DNA of 64,000 bases from Paenibacillus sp. YYML68 (GCF_027923405.1 NZ_BQYI01000001.1:1838501-1902500); one strand, 5' to 3'. Counted from the first letter of the stretch, positions 33,875 through 44,270 are shown. A program made the numbers and translations. The notes: generated by a model from the letters alone, not told the origin.

Positions 33875-34882
33875 TTACAGCAGCCTGCAGTAGATCGTAC
33901 GTACTAGCGGCTGGAGAGCTTCTAATCTGGACGTAGCCGTGTCTAGAGACTTGGACTGTTCGATCGGCTTATGCTGGACATACGGCTGTCTGCTATATAT
34001 TTTGCGAACGCTTGCCTCGATGGCGCCTGCCTCGTGCTGCTCACAGCTGACGATGCGGTGGGGCGCGTACAGAAGCGCTTGATGTATATCACGTATCTCC
34101 ACATTGCTTGCATGCTGTAATCGCGTCAGGAGCTCGCGATCGCCCATGTTAGGCAGTTGCTCGAGAAGGCTTGGCTCCTCCATGAGATACAGGTTGGTTG
34201 CCCGGCATAGCAAGGCGTCAGCAGCGAGCATGGAGGAGCTTAGGAACAGCTGATGATCGTCAACGATGGCCTCGATCAGCTGTAAGGCCGTCGCTTCATC
34301 CGTCTCCACAACGTTGCCGTAGAAGTCTACTCGCTCGATAAGCGATGAAGGCTCTGCAGGAGACAAGCCTGCAGAGTGTGTGTCGCGCAGGAAGCTGTCG
34401 AGATGGTCAAGACCGAGACCGTCGGTATGAGGGGACAGCGGGGTATCCCGATGGAGGAGGTCGATGATCGACTGCTCGCTGAAGCCATGCTTGCGTAAGA
34501 TGTGCTGGATTGAGGCGGATTGAATCGCCTGCTCGGTTAACGAGTGGTGGGACAGGTGTAATGTCCTCTCCAGCGTGTGGGAGAACGGTAGATGACCGAT
34601 ATCATGCAGAATACAGGCGATGTGAAGCTCAGGCCATTCCGGGAAAAATCGCTTGCTCAGCGCCCATACACCAATAGTGTGCTCCAGTCGGGAATGGATG
34701 ACCGGGCTGATCAAGGCACCTGCCCCATAATGATGAATGTGCTTGAGTCTTCTGATCCTGTCGTTCTGAAACAACTCACGCTCGCAGCGGGTAACTGTCA
34801 CATGCAAACGATATAGTGGCTCCCAGATCGTATCTTCGTTAAAGGCTTGCAGTACAGGTGAATGGATGTAGGACAATGACAA
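33875..34882 (-). CDS. HD-superfamily phosphohydrolase
   Basis: The 335-residue protein shows the HD metal ligands in order: SRLEHTIG, CILHDIGHLPFSHTLE and later LDHLDSFLRD. This arrangement resembles dGTPase/SAMHD1-type HD proteins and Bacillus YwfO-like proteins. It may hydrolyse dNTPs or phosphorylated nucleotides; the substrate is unknown. The start is a TTG at 34882 after AAGGAG. The 97 bases upstream hold no gene. Confidence 0.8.
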   Translation of the reverse strand: MSLSYIHSPVLQAFNEDTIWEPLYRLHVTVTRCERELFQNDRIRRLKHIHHYGAGALISPVIHSRLEHTIGVWALSKRFFPEWPELHIACILHDIGHLPFSHTLERTLHLSHHSLTEQAIQSASIQHILRKHGFSEQSIIDLLHRDTPLSPHTDGLGLDHLDSFLRDTHSAGLSPAEPSSLIERVDFYGNVVETDEATALQLIEAIVDDHQLFLSSSMLAADALLCRATNLYLMEEPSLLEQLPNMGDRELLTRLQHASNVEIRDIHQALLYAPHRIVSCEQHEAGAIEASVRKIYSRQPYVQHKPIEQSKSLDTATSRLEALQPLVRTIYCRLL

Positions 34883-34979
34883 TGGAAATCAACTCCTTAT
34901 GGTCATACTATGTACATCAGCAAGCTTACATCGTATAGTTAAAGGACAAGTATGCCATCAACAAGGGGAGTGATGCGAC

Positions 34980-35213
34980 ATGTGGAAGCGATTGTTTTCG
35001 CTGCGCCGCTGGGGCTATGTCGTGCGACGTGTACTGCCGCTGCTCGGCTCCCGGCGTGTGCCGCTTCGGGAGAAGCTGCTGTTTGCGCTGCCTGTTCTCG
35101 TCTACTGGATCATGCCGGACCTTTGGTCGTTCATGCCGCTTGACGATGCGGCGGTGACGCTCTTGATGATGAATTGGTTTACCGAGCGGATCGAGAAGAA
35201 ATATGGCGCATGA
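34980..35213 (+). CDS. Small DUF1232-like membrane protein, 77 aa
   Basis: Contains a basic N-terminus and LREKLLFALPVLVYWIMPD followed by MPLDDAAVTLLMM. The PD...PLDDAAV arrangement resembles the YkvA/DUF1232 family. ATG 34980 follows AAGGGGAGTG. Function unknown. Confidence 0.6.
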   Translation: MWKRLFSLRRWGYVVRRVLPLLGSRRVPLREKLLFALPVLVYWIMPDLWSFMPLDDAAVTLLMMNWFTERIEKKYGA

Positions 35214-35231
35214 AGGCTATCGCGCGCAATA

Positions 35232-35268
35232 AAGAAGGCAGGACGTCTAGACGTCGCTGCCTTCTTGT
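35232..35268. terminator. Bidirectional terminator overlapping the end of the AI-2E gene
   Basis: AAGAAGGCAG-(G)-ACGT pairs with ACGT-(CG)-CTGCCTTCTT around CTAG, with A/T-rich flanks on both sides. Confidence 0.75.
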
Positions 35269-36392
35269 TGCTTCGCTGTTATTTTCGCTAAAAAGGGTGA
35301 GCTCTCGTACTCCTCGGCCGGCATTCGAATCCACTTCTGCAGGTACCCTTGCTCGTACAAGGCCTTGATCAGGATGATGAGCACCGGTGACAGAATCAGA
35401 CCCGCCACGCCGAACAGCTTCAGCGATATGATCATAAAGGACAGCATCGTGAACGCCGAGACGCCGAGCGAATCACCGGTAATCTTCGGCTCCAGAATCT
35501 GTCTGACGCCGATGACGAGCAGCAGCAGCACGGAGAGCCAGATCGCGAGTGTCGTCTGCCCAACAACGAGCAGGTAGATGATCCATGGGATGAACAGCGT
35601 CGACACCCCGAGCAGCGGCAGCACATCGAGGAAGGCCGACAGCAGCGCAATCGAGAATGCATTGTTCACATCGAGCAGCAGCAGGGCGATGAAGATGACG
35701 AGGAACGTCAGCGAGATGAGCTTCGCCTGCGCCTTAATATACGTTACGATGCCGATCAGCACATTTTCCCGTAAAAACTGGAAGGCGAGCTTGAACGTAC
35801 GCGGCGTCTTGTCCGAGGCGATTCTCCGCCAGCCCTCAATCTCAATGCTTAAGAAGTAGGCGAGAATGATCGCGATGACGAAGTTCACGATGAACGTCGA
35901 GAAGCTCGTCAGCATGCCGAACAGTCCGATCAGGAACGCGCGAGCGAGCTCGGTCGCCTTCTGAATAATTTCGGCCGAATATTCCTTCGCCTTCTCGATG
36001 AGGTCGAGGTTGACCGGCAACGATCCGAGCATCGCCTGCAGCTCGGCTGAGCGGTTCAATACCTCCTTCTGCAGCACGATCGAATAATCGGGCAGCTTGT
36101 TCGCCAGATTGATGATCTGTACAGTGAAGATGGCGCCGAAGGCGGTAATGACCCCGAGTATAACGATGATGAAGACCAAGGTCGAGACGGCGGACGCGAT
36201 CGACTTGCGTATACCTCGTCGGTGCAGGAAGCGGGCGAACGGCTCGATGACCATGTAGACGACGAAGGCCAGGAAGATCGGCGTTGCGATCCAGTACAAG
36301 TAGCTGAACAGCAGCATGAACAAGTAGACGGTCAGCACGAGCAGCGCAATATCGAAGATAGTGCGGTAATATTTACGGTAAAAGCTAATCAT
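35247..36392 (-). CDS. AI-2E family transporter (YtvI/TqsA-like)
   Basis: The 381-residue protein has about eight membrane segments in the family's arrangement: two early pairs, an extended amphipathic region (residues about 110-160), then four late spans, with DVLPLLG and QILEPKITGDSLG as hallmarks. Family members export small molecules or ions; naming after autoinducer-2 is historical. GAGGTG precedes ATG 36392. A sporulation YtvI role is possible but not shown. Confidence 0.85.
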   Translation of the reverse strand: MISFYRKYYRTIFDIALLVLTVYLFMLLFSYLYWIATPIFLAFVVYMVIEPFARFLHRRGIRKSIASAVSTLVFIIVILGVITAFGAIFTVQIINLANKLPDYSIVLQKEVLNRSAELQAMLGSLPVNLDLIEKAKEYSAEIIQKATELARAFLIGLFGMLTSFSTFIVNFVIAIILAYFLSIEIEGWRRIASDKTPRTFKLAFQFLRENVLIGIVTYIKAQAKLISLTFLVIFIALLLLDVNNAFSIALLSAFLDVLPLLGVSTLFIPWIIYLLVVGQTTLAIWLSVLLLLVIGVRQILEPKITGDSLGVSAFTMLSFMIISLKLFGVAGLILSPVLIILIKALYEQGYLQKWIRMPAEEYESSPFLAKITAKQQEGSDV

Positions 36393-36437
36393 GCGATCAG
36401 ATCACCTCGGCTAAAATTGGCAGGACTGCTGCAGCGC

Positions 36438-36812
36438 TCAGCACCACTTGGCCGCCCACAGCTTCATTTCCTTCAACATCTGATGCAAATCCTCGCCCTT
36501 CGGAGTCAATGCATATTCTACGGTAACAGGGACGGTTGGGTAGGGGGTTCTAATGAGAACGCCGGACTCCTCAAGATGACGTAATGTATCGGTGAGCGAC
36601 TTCGGACTGATCGCCGTGATGCTGCGCTGCAGCTCGCCGAAGCGCTTCGTGCCGTCGAACAGCTCGCGAATGACGATGAACGACCACTTGCCGCCGATGA
36701 CATCGAGCGCCTTCTCAATCGAGCATTCCACATGCTCAGGCTCACGCGGTATGTAGCTGTTAGGTAACGAGCTCTCAGGTATACACATAGACTCGCACTC
36801 CTCACTTTCCAT
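36438..36812 (-). CDS. HxlR-family transcriptional regulator
   Basis: The 124-residue winged-helix protein has VECSIEKALDVIGGKWSF, RFGELQRSI, ISPKSLTDTLRHLEESG and EYALTPKGEDL, the HxlR/DUF24 pattern. Cysteines 6, 10 and 30 could make it redox-sensitive, as in YodB-type members. ATG 36788 with GAGGAG upstream is an alternative start that would drop eight residues. It is divergent from the HesB-like gene. Confidence 0.88.
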   Translation of the reverse strand: MESEECESMCIPESSLPNSYIPREPEHVECSIEKALDVIGGKWSFIVIRELFDGTKRFGELQRSITAISPKSLTDTLRHLEESGVLIRTPYPTVPVTVEYALTPKGEDLHQMLKEMKLWAAKWC

Positions 36813-36871
36813 TAAAATTCACTTCTCTCCATATTAAAAGACCGTACGGGATATCGCAAGTGCGGGAAGTC

Positions 36872-36900
36872 TTGCTTTCAAGATGTTGGTTGTATACAAT
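36872..36900 (+). promoter_or_regulatory. Sigma-A-type promoter of the HesB-like gene
   Basis: TTGCTT at 36872-36877 and TACAAT at 36895-36900 are separated by 17 bases. Confidence 0.55.
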
Positions 36901-36935
36901 AAGATGAAAATGTTAAGCAGGGGACGTGACTTCAT

Positions 36936-37238
36936 ATGAAATGCAAAATTTCGCGCAACGCAGCCAAGGTGCTCCTGAAGGAGATCGAGCAGGAAGAGGA
37001 TAAGACGCTCGTACTGCGTGTCCACGTGACGCATAAGCATGGCGATCATGCACACTATGGACTTGGCATGGACACACCGACGGATAACGATGAGCGGGTG
37101 ATGACGGACAGCGGCATCGAGGTGCTGCTGGAGAAGGACGAGCCGTTACTCGATGGCGTGCGCATTGACTACTTCTATACGCCTGAGGAAGGCTTCGTTG
37201 TTACGAATCCGAGCAAGGGCAACCACGGCGACCACTAG
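36936..37238 (+). CDS. HesB/YadR-type iron-sulfur biosynthesis family protein
   Basis: The 100-residue protein starts MKCKISRNAAKVLLKEI and contains TLVLRVHVTHKHGDHAHYGLG and GVRIDYFYTPEEGFVV, matching the HesB-like fold. The three cysteines of A-type Fe-S carriers are absent; only Cys3 is present. Cluster binding is therefore doubtful and the role unknown. Confidence 0.7.
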   Translation: MKCKISRNAAKVLLKEIEQEEDKTLVLRVHVTHKHGDHAHYGLGMDTPTDNDERVMTDSGIEVLLEKDEPLLDGVRIDYFYTPEEGFVVTNPSKGNHGDH

Positions 37239-37282
37239 TCGACCTCAGCGTTCAGGATCGAACGGTAGAAAGGAACCACCGC

Positions 37283-37507
37283 ATGGCCAACGATATACGC
37301 GTGTGTGACAAATGCAAGCACATGAGAATGAAGACGGCGCTGCCGAAGCTTCAGAAGCTCGCTCCCGATGCAGACATCAAGGTGGGCTGCAAGTCGTATT
37401 GCGGTCCTTGCTCCCGCTTCGCATTTATTTTCGTCAACGGCCGGTATATTACCGGCAAGACGGAGGACGAAGCGATCGAGAAGGCGAGTAAATATATCAA
37501 GAAGTAG
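37283..37507 (+). CDS. DUF1450 protein (YuzB-like)
   Basis: The 74-residue protein has CDKCKHMRMK, GCKSYCGPCSR and FAFIFVNGRYITG, the DUF1450 pattern with five cysteines in CxxC and CxxC-like spacing that could bind metal. ATG 37283 follows GAAAGG. It follows the HesB-like gene by 44 bases, probably in one transcript. Confidence 0.82.
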   Translation: MANDIRVCDKCKHMRMKTALPKLQKLAPDADIKVGCKSYCGPCSRFAFIFVNGRYITGKTEDEAIEKASKYIKK

Positions 37508-37532
37508 CAGTGTGACGCTGCCGCACTTCTCC

Positions 37533-37560
37533 GCTCCGGGACAACGGCCCGGGGCTTTTT
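37533..37560 (+). terminator. Terminator
   Basis: GCTCCGGG / CCCGGGGC with a 7-base loop and a T-run. Confidence 0.75.
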
Positions 37561-37600
37561 ACGCTGAGCGTTACTTTTTTTACAATACGTTAACTTGAGC

Positions 37601-37630
37601 TTGACGCTCGTGTAACAGTTCTTATATAAG
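37601..37630 (+). promoter_or_regulatory. Sigma-A-type promoter of the 37.7-38.3 kb region
   Basis: TTGACG at 37601-37606 is followed by TATATAAG at 37623-37630, a good -35/-10 pair with a 16-18 base spacer. Confidence 0.55.
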
Positions 37631-37672
37631 CTGGAATGTAGCAGAGAGTAAGAACATATTCGGAGGGAAGTT

Positions 37673-37747
37673 ATGATGAGAAGATGGTTGAAGCGCAGAA
37701 AATGGCTCCTATTGTCGATCGCTGCTCGGGCTCGGCTAAGCGCCTGA
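37673..37747 (+). CDS. 24-residue basic/hydrophobic peptide
   Basis: An ATG pair at 37673 follows GGAGGG with a suitable spacer and lies about 40 bases after a good promoter. The product is strongly basic then hydrophobic (RRWLKRRKWLLLSIAARAR). It could be a leader peptide, a small membrane peptide or the truncated start of a lost gene. Between 37748 and 37995 nothing else is supported. Confidence 0.4.
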   Translation: MMRRWLKRRKWLLLSIAARARLSA

Positions 37748-37995
37748 AGTGACGTTATGGAGCGACGGTCAATGGTAGACGATGTTGGAATAGGGCCTGC
37801 TGACAAGCTGCGGCTAACGTCAGTGGGTCCTTTTTGCGCGAATGCTAGCAGGTGTAGTCGAATAATTAAGGCAGAAGACACGGGTGCATGCTGGAAAATA
37901 GGAACAAAGCATGATATTCATCGAGCTTCTGTTCTCTTATTCTTAAATGAAGTGTCTGGGTCCTTAACGGATCTGATCAAGGAGGAGCAGCCCTT

Positions 37996-38295
37996 ATGTC
38001 CAAAACGGAACGCAGCATCATGAGCAAGCTGGGGTATTATACGAAGCTCGGTAACGATTTTTTTGGCGTATATTTATCGGAGGATGGGCCGAGGCTATTC
38101 ATGAATGATCAAGTATATGATTTGACGAGCTCGGATTGGGACATAGAGATGATTCACGGTCGATGCTAGCAGGTGATGACGTTTTATTGGAAGGGTGAGG
38201 TCAAGCTGTCCGTTCGCTGCGACGCCAGACTGGACTTGTTCTTACCGTTGTTCGATTATTTGTCGTGTCGGCCAAGGAATGCGAAGCACGTCTAA
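37996..38295 (+). pseudogene. Hypothetical ORF interrupted by an in-frame TAG
   Basis: An ATG at 37996, 8 bases after AAGGAGGAG, opens 57 codons ending in TAG at 38167-38169. The same frame then continues for 41 sense codons to a TAA at 38293-38295. The first part reads like real protein (KLGYYTKLGNDFFGVYLSED, GPRLFMNDQVYDL). The second part continues in similar style (FYWKGEVKLSVRCDARLDL). It may be a gene broken by a nonsense mutation, a short 57-residue gene, or a case of readthrough. Not recognised. Confidence 0.5.
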
Positions 38296-38320
38296 TTGTA
38301 TAGAAAGCAGCTATACAGTG

Positions 38321-38349
38321 TTGTGCGCATGAGGGGCAGCGTTTATAAT
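38321..38349 (+). promoter_or_regulatory. Sigma-A promoter of the DHH phosphatase gene
   Basis: TTGTGC at 38321-38326, a 17-base spacer, and a perfect TATAAT at 38344-38349. Confidence 0.7.
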
Positions 38350-38399
38350 AAGAGGCGAAGCTAGTGTAGTGCTGTGGAACTAATTGTAGGAGGAACATT

Positions 38400-39314
38400 A
38401 TGCGACTGATTACACGCTCGGACTTTGACGGTCTCGTATGCGCCATGCTGTTCAAGAAGCTCGGCATGATTGAAGAGATGAAATTCGTGCACCCGAAAGA
38501 TATGCAGGACGGCTTGATTGAAGTAACGGAGAACGATATATTGGCGAACGTCCCTTATGTGAAGGGCTGCGGCCTCTGGTTCGACCATCATTCCAGTGAG
38601 CTGGAGCGCAATGCCGATGTGACGGACTTCAAGGGCGAGGTGCGCGTTGCACCGAGTGCGGCTCGTGTCGTCTATGATTATTACGGTGGCAAGGAGAAGT
38701 TCGGCGACATCGACGACATTATGGAGGGCGTGGACAAGGCGGACGCTGCACAATTCAGCGTCGAAGATATATTGAACCCGAAGCGCTGGGATCTGCTGTC
38801 GTTCATTATGGACGCTCGCACAGGACTTGGCCGTTACCGCGACTACCGGATCAGCAACTACCAGCTGATGGAGGAGCTTGTCGATCATTGCGCGCATATG
38901 ACGATTGAGCAAATTCTCGAGCTGCCGGATGTGCAGGAACGGGTGAAGCGTTATCATGAGCTGGACGAGCAGTACCGTGCGATGCTGAAGCAATATACGC
39001 GTACGGACGGCAACGTCATCGTAACCGATCTGCGCGGCGTGGAGACGATCTATCCGGGCAACCGCTTCATGGTCTATGCGCTATATCCGGAGCAGAACAT
39101 CTCAATCTGGATCGTAGACGGCCGCAATAAGCAGAACTGCGTATTCGCCTGCGGTCACAGCATCGTGAATCGTACGTCGAAAACGAATGTGGGCGCATTG
39201 ATGCTGCATAACGGCGGAGGCGGCCACAAGGCGGCAGGCACGTGCCAGGTGCCGTACGAGACGGCCGATGACGTGCTGCAGAGCTTGATCGATGCGATGA
39301 AGAGCGACGGCTAG
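38400..39314 (+). CDS. DHH-family phosphoesterase
   Basis: The 304-residue protein has SDFDGLVCAML at the N-terminus, FDHHSSE (the DHH motif), GVDKADAA and a C-terminal HNGGGGHKAAG, the DHHA1-type glycine-rich motif. Such proteins hydrolyse phosphodiester or phosphoanhydride bonds (oligoribonucleotides, pAp or exopolyphosphate). The substrate cannot be told from sequence. ATG 38400 follows AGGAGG. Confidence 0.85.
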   Translation: MRLITRSDFDGLVCAMLFKKLGMIEEMKFVHPKDMQDGLIEVTENDILANVPYVKGCGLWFDHHSSELERNADVTDFKGEVRVAPSAARVVYDYYGGKEKFGDIDDIMEGVDKADAAQFSVEDILNPKRWDLLSFIMDARTGLGRYRDYRISNYQLMEELVDHCAHMTIEQILELPDVQERVKRYHELDEQYRAMLKQYTRTDGNVIVTDLRGVETIYPGNRFMVYALYPEQNISIWIVDGRNKQNCVFACGHSIVNRTSKTNVGALMLHNGGGGHKAAGTCQVPYETADDVLQSLIDAMKSDG

Positions 39315-39328
39315 TCCGTCTCATAGGA

Positions 39329-39374
39329 AAAGGTACAGACCTTCAAGATATTTGAAGGGACTGTACCTTTTTGC
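39329..39374 (+). terminator. Terminator after the DHH gene
   Basis: AAGGTACAG-(AC)-CTTCAA pairs with TTGAAG-(GGA)-CTGTACCTT and a T-run follows. Confidence 0.75.
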
Positions 39375-39490
39375 TTTGTAATAGAGTCATCGTAAGGTGA
39401 GCGCGGATGATTCGACAACAATAAACATGTGGTTCATTTCATTTGAGAAGGGTGTGATCGCGATGCTTAATAAGCACGCGGCTATGACAA

Positions 39491-40681
39491 TTACGGTTTC
39501 CCCGCCGCAGGCCCGCCTTGCTCACGGTCTTGCTTCTTCCAGGCATACAAGCCGCCCGAGGCGAAAAACTGGTTCAGGTTACATTCGATGCGGCCGTTGA
39601 ACAGCTTCCGCTTCTTGTCGGCCTTGCGTGCCATGTAATGCTCCAGGTCCTTGCTCGGACTGAAGACGAAGGCGGACCATGTTGGCATATGTGCGTACGT
39701 CAAGCCGAGCTGGCGCAGCGCACGCTCGACCTCCTTCGGGTCGCCGATCCGCTCGCCGTAAGGCGGGTTCGTGATGAGGCAGCCGTATTCTCCGGCAGGC
39801 ATCGCCTTATGAACGGGCAGCGTCTTGAACGTAAGCTCCTTGGCAAGACCTGCCGACTTCGCCGCGGCGAGCGCGACCTCGATTGCCTCCGGGTCGATGT
39901 CGGAGCCGCCGATCTGCAGCGGGATGTCGTCCTTGACGAGGTCGAACGCCTCCTCGCGTGCCTGCTCCCACAGCTCCTCAGGGATGATCGGCCAGCTGGA
40001 CGAGTTGAACGTGCGGCGCAGTCCGGGCGCGAGGTTCCAGCCGATCATCGCGGCCTCAATCGGGATCGTGCCCGAGCCGCAGAACGGATCGTACAGCGGC
40101 CGCTCCGGCTCCCAGCGGCTGAGCAGCACGAGTGCGGCTGCCATCGTCTCCTTGAGCGGCGCCTCGGTGACGAGCTTGCGGTAGCCGCGCTTATGCAATC
40201 CGGGTCCCGTCGTGTCGAGCGTGATCGTGGCGATGTCATTCAACAGCGACACCTCGATGACGTAACGGCCTCCGGTCTCCTCGAACCATTCTGTGCCGTA
40301 CTGCTGCTTCAGCTTCTCGACGACGGCCTTCTTCACAATGCCTTGACAGGCTGGCACGCTGGACAGCTGCGACTTGTGCGAGCGACCTTCTACAGGGAAC
40401 TCGCCGTCCTCCGGTATCCAGTCCGACCAAGGCAGCGCCTTCACACCCTCGAACAGCTCGTCGAACGTGCGCGCCTCGAATTGCGCCATCTGGATGAGGA
40501 CGCGGTCAGACGTGCGCAGCCACAGATTAGCACGGCAGATGGCGGCGAGATCGCCGATGAAGGTGATGCGGCCGTTCTCGACCTGCACGTCCTCGTAGCC
40601 GAGCTCGCGCACCTCGCGGGCGACGACCGCCTCGAGTCCCATAGGCGATGTTGCGATTAATTTTATATGCGTAGATGACAT
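39491..40681 (-). CDS. THUMP-domain class I RNA methyltransferase (RlmL/YpsC-like)
   Basis: The 396-residue protein has an N-terminal THUMP RNA-binding region (residues about 5-160). A Rossmann methyltransferase domain follows with DPFCGSGTIPIEAA and the catalytic TNPPYGERIG, typical of N2-guanine rRNA methyltransferases. It probably modifies 23S rRNA. ATG 40681 has CGGAGTG upstream; the longer frame to 40732 lacks a site. Confidence 0.88.
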   Translation of the reverse strand: MSSTHIKLIATSPMGLEAVVAREVRELGYEDVQVENGRITFIGDLAAICRANLWLRTSDRVLIQMAQFEARTFDELFEGVKALPWSDWIPEDGEFPVEGRSHKSQLSSVPACQGIVKKAVVEKLKQQYGTEWFEETGGRYVIEVSLLNDIATITLDTTGPGLHKRGYRKLVTEAPLKETMAAALVLLSRWEPERPLYDPFCGSGTIPIEAAMIGWNLAPGLRRTFNSSSWPIIPEELWEQAREEAFDLVKDDIPLQIGGSDIDPEAIEVALAAAKSAGLAKELTFKTLPVHKAMPAGEYGCLITNPPYGERIGDPKEVERALRQLGLTYAHMPTWSAFVFSPSKDLEHYMARKADKKRKLFNGRIECNLNQFFASGGLYAWKKQDREQGGPAAGKP

Positions 40682-40816
40682 AGATAGCTTCACTCCGAAT
40701 CGGATGAGTTGAACGAACGCTGGAAAAGCCATACAATACTTTAGTATAGGCGATTCGACACGATATTACAATGAAGGCTTCGTGGCCAAGCATAGGACAG
40801 AAAGGATGCTGACAGC

Positions 40817-41464
40817 ATGACAGACGATTCCATCATAAAATCTCAAGAGCAGTACGCAGAGGAGCTATTCGAGCAGGATGAGGCGCTGGAGCAGGTGCTT
40901 GCCTCCATTCGGGAGAAGGGAATGCCGGAAATATCGATCGCGGCAGGCTATGGTCGGCTGCTGACGCTGCTTGTACGGCTGACAGGGGGACAGGACGCGC
41001 TGGAGATCGGCGCATTGGGCGGCTACAGCGGCATCTGCCTTGCCCGCGGACTGCAGCCGGGAGGGCGGCTCGTGTCGCTCGAGCTGAAGCGTGAATACGC
41101 GGAGCTCGCTCATGCGAATCTCACACAGGCCGGGTTCGGCGAGCTCGTCGAATACCGCGTTGGCGAGGCACTGGACCATCTGAGTGCGCTGGAGCAGGAG
41201 GGACGGCGGTTCGATCTATTTTTTATCGATGCGGATAAGGGGAATTACCCGAACTACCTCGAGTGGGCGATTAAGCTGGCTAAGCCCGGTGCGCTCGTCG
41301 TCGGTGACAACACGTTCATGCGCGGCAAGACGATCAATCCGGAGCAGAAGGGCAATGCGGTGACGAGGATGAGGCAGTTCAATGAGCAGATTGCACGCGA
41401 TCCGCGGCTGGAGGGCGTCATGCTGCCTGCTTATGACGGCTTGGCGATCGCTAGAGTGAAATAA
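40817..41464 (+). CDS. O-methyltransferase (class I, YrrM-like)
   Basis: The 215-residue protein has LEIGALGGYSGICLARGL (SAM-binding), FDLFFIDADKGNYPNYLEW (metal and catalytic region) and VVGDNTFMRGK, the pattern of cation-dependent O-methyltransferases. In Bacillus the YrrM/TrmR homologue methylates a tRNA uridine derivative; small-molecule substrates are also possible. ATG 40817 follows GAAAGG. Confidence 0.85.
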   Translation: MTDDSIIKSQEQYAEELFEQDEALEQVLASIREKGMPEISIAAGYGRLLTLLVRLTGGQDALEIGALGGYSGICLARGLQPGGRLVSLELKREYAELAHANLTQAGFGELVEYRVGEALDHLSALEQEGRRFDLFFIDADKGNYPNYLEWAIKLAKPGALVVGDNTFMRGKTINPEQKGNAVTRMRQFNEQIARDPRLEGVMLPAYDGLAIARVK

Positions 41465-41556
41465 AAATTTCATCCATAATTCGTAGGATCGTCTCCTCGC
41501 CGCCTCGAACGAGCAGCTCTATACTGGTGAGGATAAGCACAACGATTATCAGCTAA

Positions 41557-42915
<1,359 letters not shown>

Positions 42916-42983
42916 ACGGCGTGGAGCTTCGGTCCGTTGAGTGGGGCGGGACTTAGCGTACGTAGGGGATTGGTCGTATGATA

Positions 42984-43028
42984 TAAAAAAGGAGACAGTC
43001 ACTTGTTCAGTGGTTGTCTCCTTTTTGG
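42984..43028. terminator. Bidirectional terminator between the GH1 gene and its convergent MFS gene
   Basis: AAAAAGGAGACA...CACT pairs with AGTG...TGTCTCCTTTTT. Confidence 0.85.
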
Positions 43029-43061
43029 CGTGCGATATGCTGCATGGGCTGTGTTGGAGCT

Positions 43062-44270
43062 TCATGAGTTGTCCAGTGCTGCCTCAGTCCGCAGCAGCTT
43101 CGCGTACACCCAGACGGCGTTCACGAGGAGCAGCACCGCAGCGACCAGGAACAAGCTCTGGATCGACAAAATGCCGTACACGGCACCGCCGACGATCGGA
43201 CCGATCATGTTGCCAAGGCTCAAGGAGCTGCTGTTGAAGCTGTAGGAGCGGCTCTCCATGCCGTTCGGCGTATATTTACGTATAAGTGCATTAACCGTCG
43301 GCAGCAGTCCGCCGATGAACATACCGAGGAAAAATCTGGCAGCGAACAGCTGACCGACGTTCTGTACGAACGCCTGCGGGACGGAGGCGATGGCAGCGCC
43401 GATGAGGCAGATGCCGAGAATTTTCTCCGCGCCGATTCGATCCGAGATGCGACCCAATATGGGCGATGCGAGCATGTTCGAGAACCCTGTGATCGAGCCG
43501 ACGAGTCCGGCATAGAAGGCGAGCATCTCGCCGTTGCCGTGCAGCTCCTGCACGAATAGTGGAATGAGCGGCATCGTGCTGAGCAGAGAGAACTGGATGA
43601 CGAACGTGACGGTGTACAGCGCGGGCAGCTGTGGAATTTGTCTCAGTCTTGCGAATGACTCACGCAACGTCTGGTTCGGTCGCTTCGCCGCTTCCTGCGC
43701 ATTGAAGCTCTCCTTCACAAGCAGTTCCGCAAGGATCGAGGCTGTGAGCAGCAAGCCGCCGGTAATGTAGAAGATGTACCGGAAGCCGATCCATTCGGCC
43801 AGCAAGCCGCCAAGGAACGGTCCGAGTATGGTGCCGGCCACCGCGCCAGATTGCAGCGTTCCCATAGCGAAGCCCATGCGATCCTTGGGCGTGTTGGTCG
43901 ATTGCAGCGCCGTCGCGGCCGGCAGGAAGCCCGAGATCGTGCCGTTAAGCATGCGTAGCAGCAGCAGCTGCCAGGCGCTCGTCGCGAAGCCCATCAGAAT
44001 CATGACGATGGCCATGCCGATGCCCGAGCGAAGCAGCATCATCTTGCGGCCGTATCGGTCGGCAATGCCGCCCCAGATCGGCTGGAAGATGAAGGAGGTG
44101 ACGAAGTTGCCTGCAAATATGATGCCGGCCCAAGCGGCTACCTCCTTCGTGTCGTGCATGCCGAGCTCCTGCAGATATAAGGGTAAGAACGGGACGATCA
44201 TCGTCATGCCGCCCATGACAAAAAAGAGTCCGACCCACAGGACGGCGAGGTTGATTTTCCAATGAGCCAA
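43062..44270 (-). CDS. MFS multidrug-type efflux transporter
   Basis: The 402-residue protein has 12 membrane segments with the MFS loop motif GGIADRYGRK between spans 2 and 3 and the drug-efflux motif GPFLGGLLAEW in span 5. It is likely an H+-coupled drug exporter. The start is placed at TTG 44270, 9 bases after GGAAGGAAG; a GTG at 44312 would add 14 residues without a clear site. Confidence 0.85.
   Translation of the reverse strand: MAHWKINLAVLWVGLFFVMGGMTMIVPFLPLYLQELGMHDTKEVAAWAGIIFAGNFVTSFIFQPIWGGIADRYGRKMMLLRSGIGMAIVMILMGFATSAWQLLLLRMLNGTISGFLPAATALQSTNTPKDRMGFAMGTLQSGAVAGTILGPFLGGLLAEWIGFRYIFYITGGLLLTASILAELLVKESFNAQEAAKRPNQTLRESFARLRQIPQLPALYTVTFVIQFSLLSTMPLIPLFVQELHGNGEMLAFYAGLVGSITGFSNMLASPILGRISDRIGAEKILGICLIGAAIASVPQAFVQNVGQLFAARFFLGMFIGGLLPTVNALIRKYTPNGMESRSYSFNSSSLSLGNMIGPIVGGAVYGILSIQSLFLVAAVLLLVNAVWVYAKLLRTEAALDNS

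Noticed and set aside
37757-38023. 88-residue ORF in the gap before the DHH gene
   Set aside because: No binding site, and it overlaps the better-supported start at 37996 in another frame.
39518-40660. Long 380-residue plus-strand ORF
   Set aside because: It is the antisense shadow of the THUMP methyltransferase, caused by high-GC codon use; composition is rich in Arg and Leu without domains.
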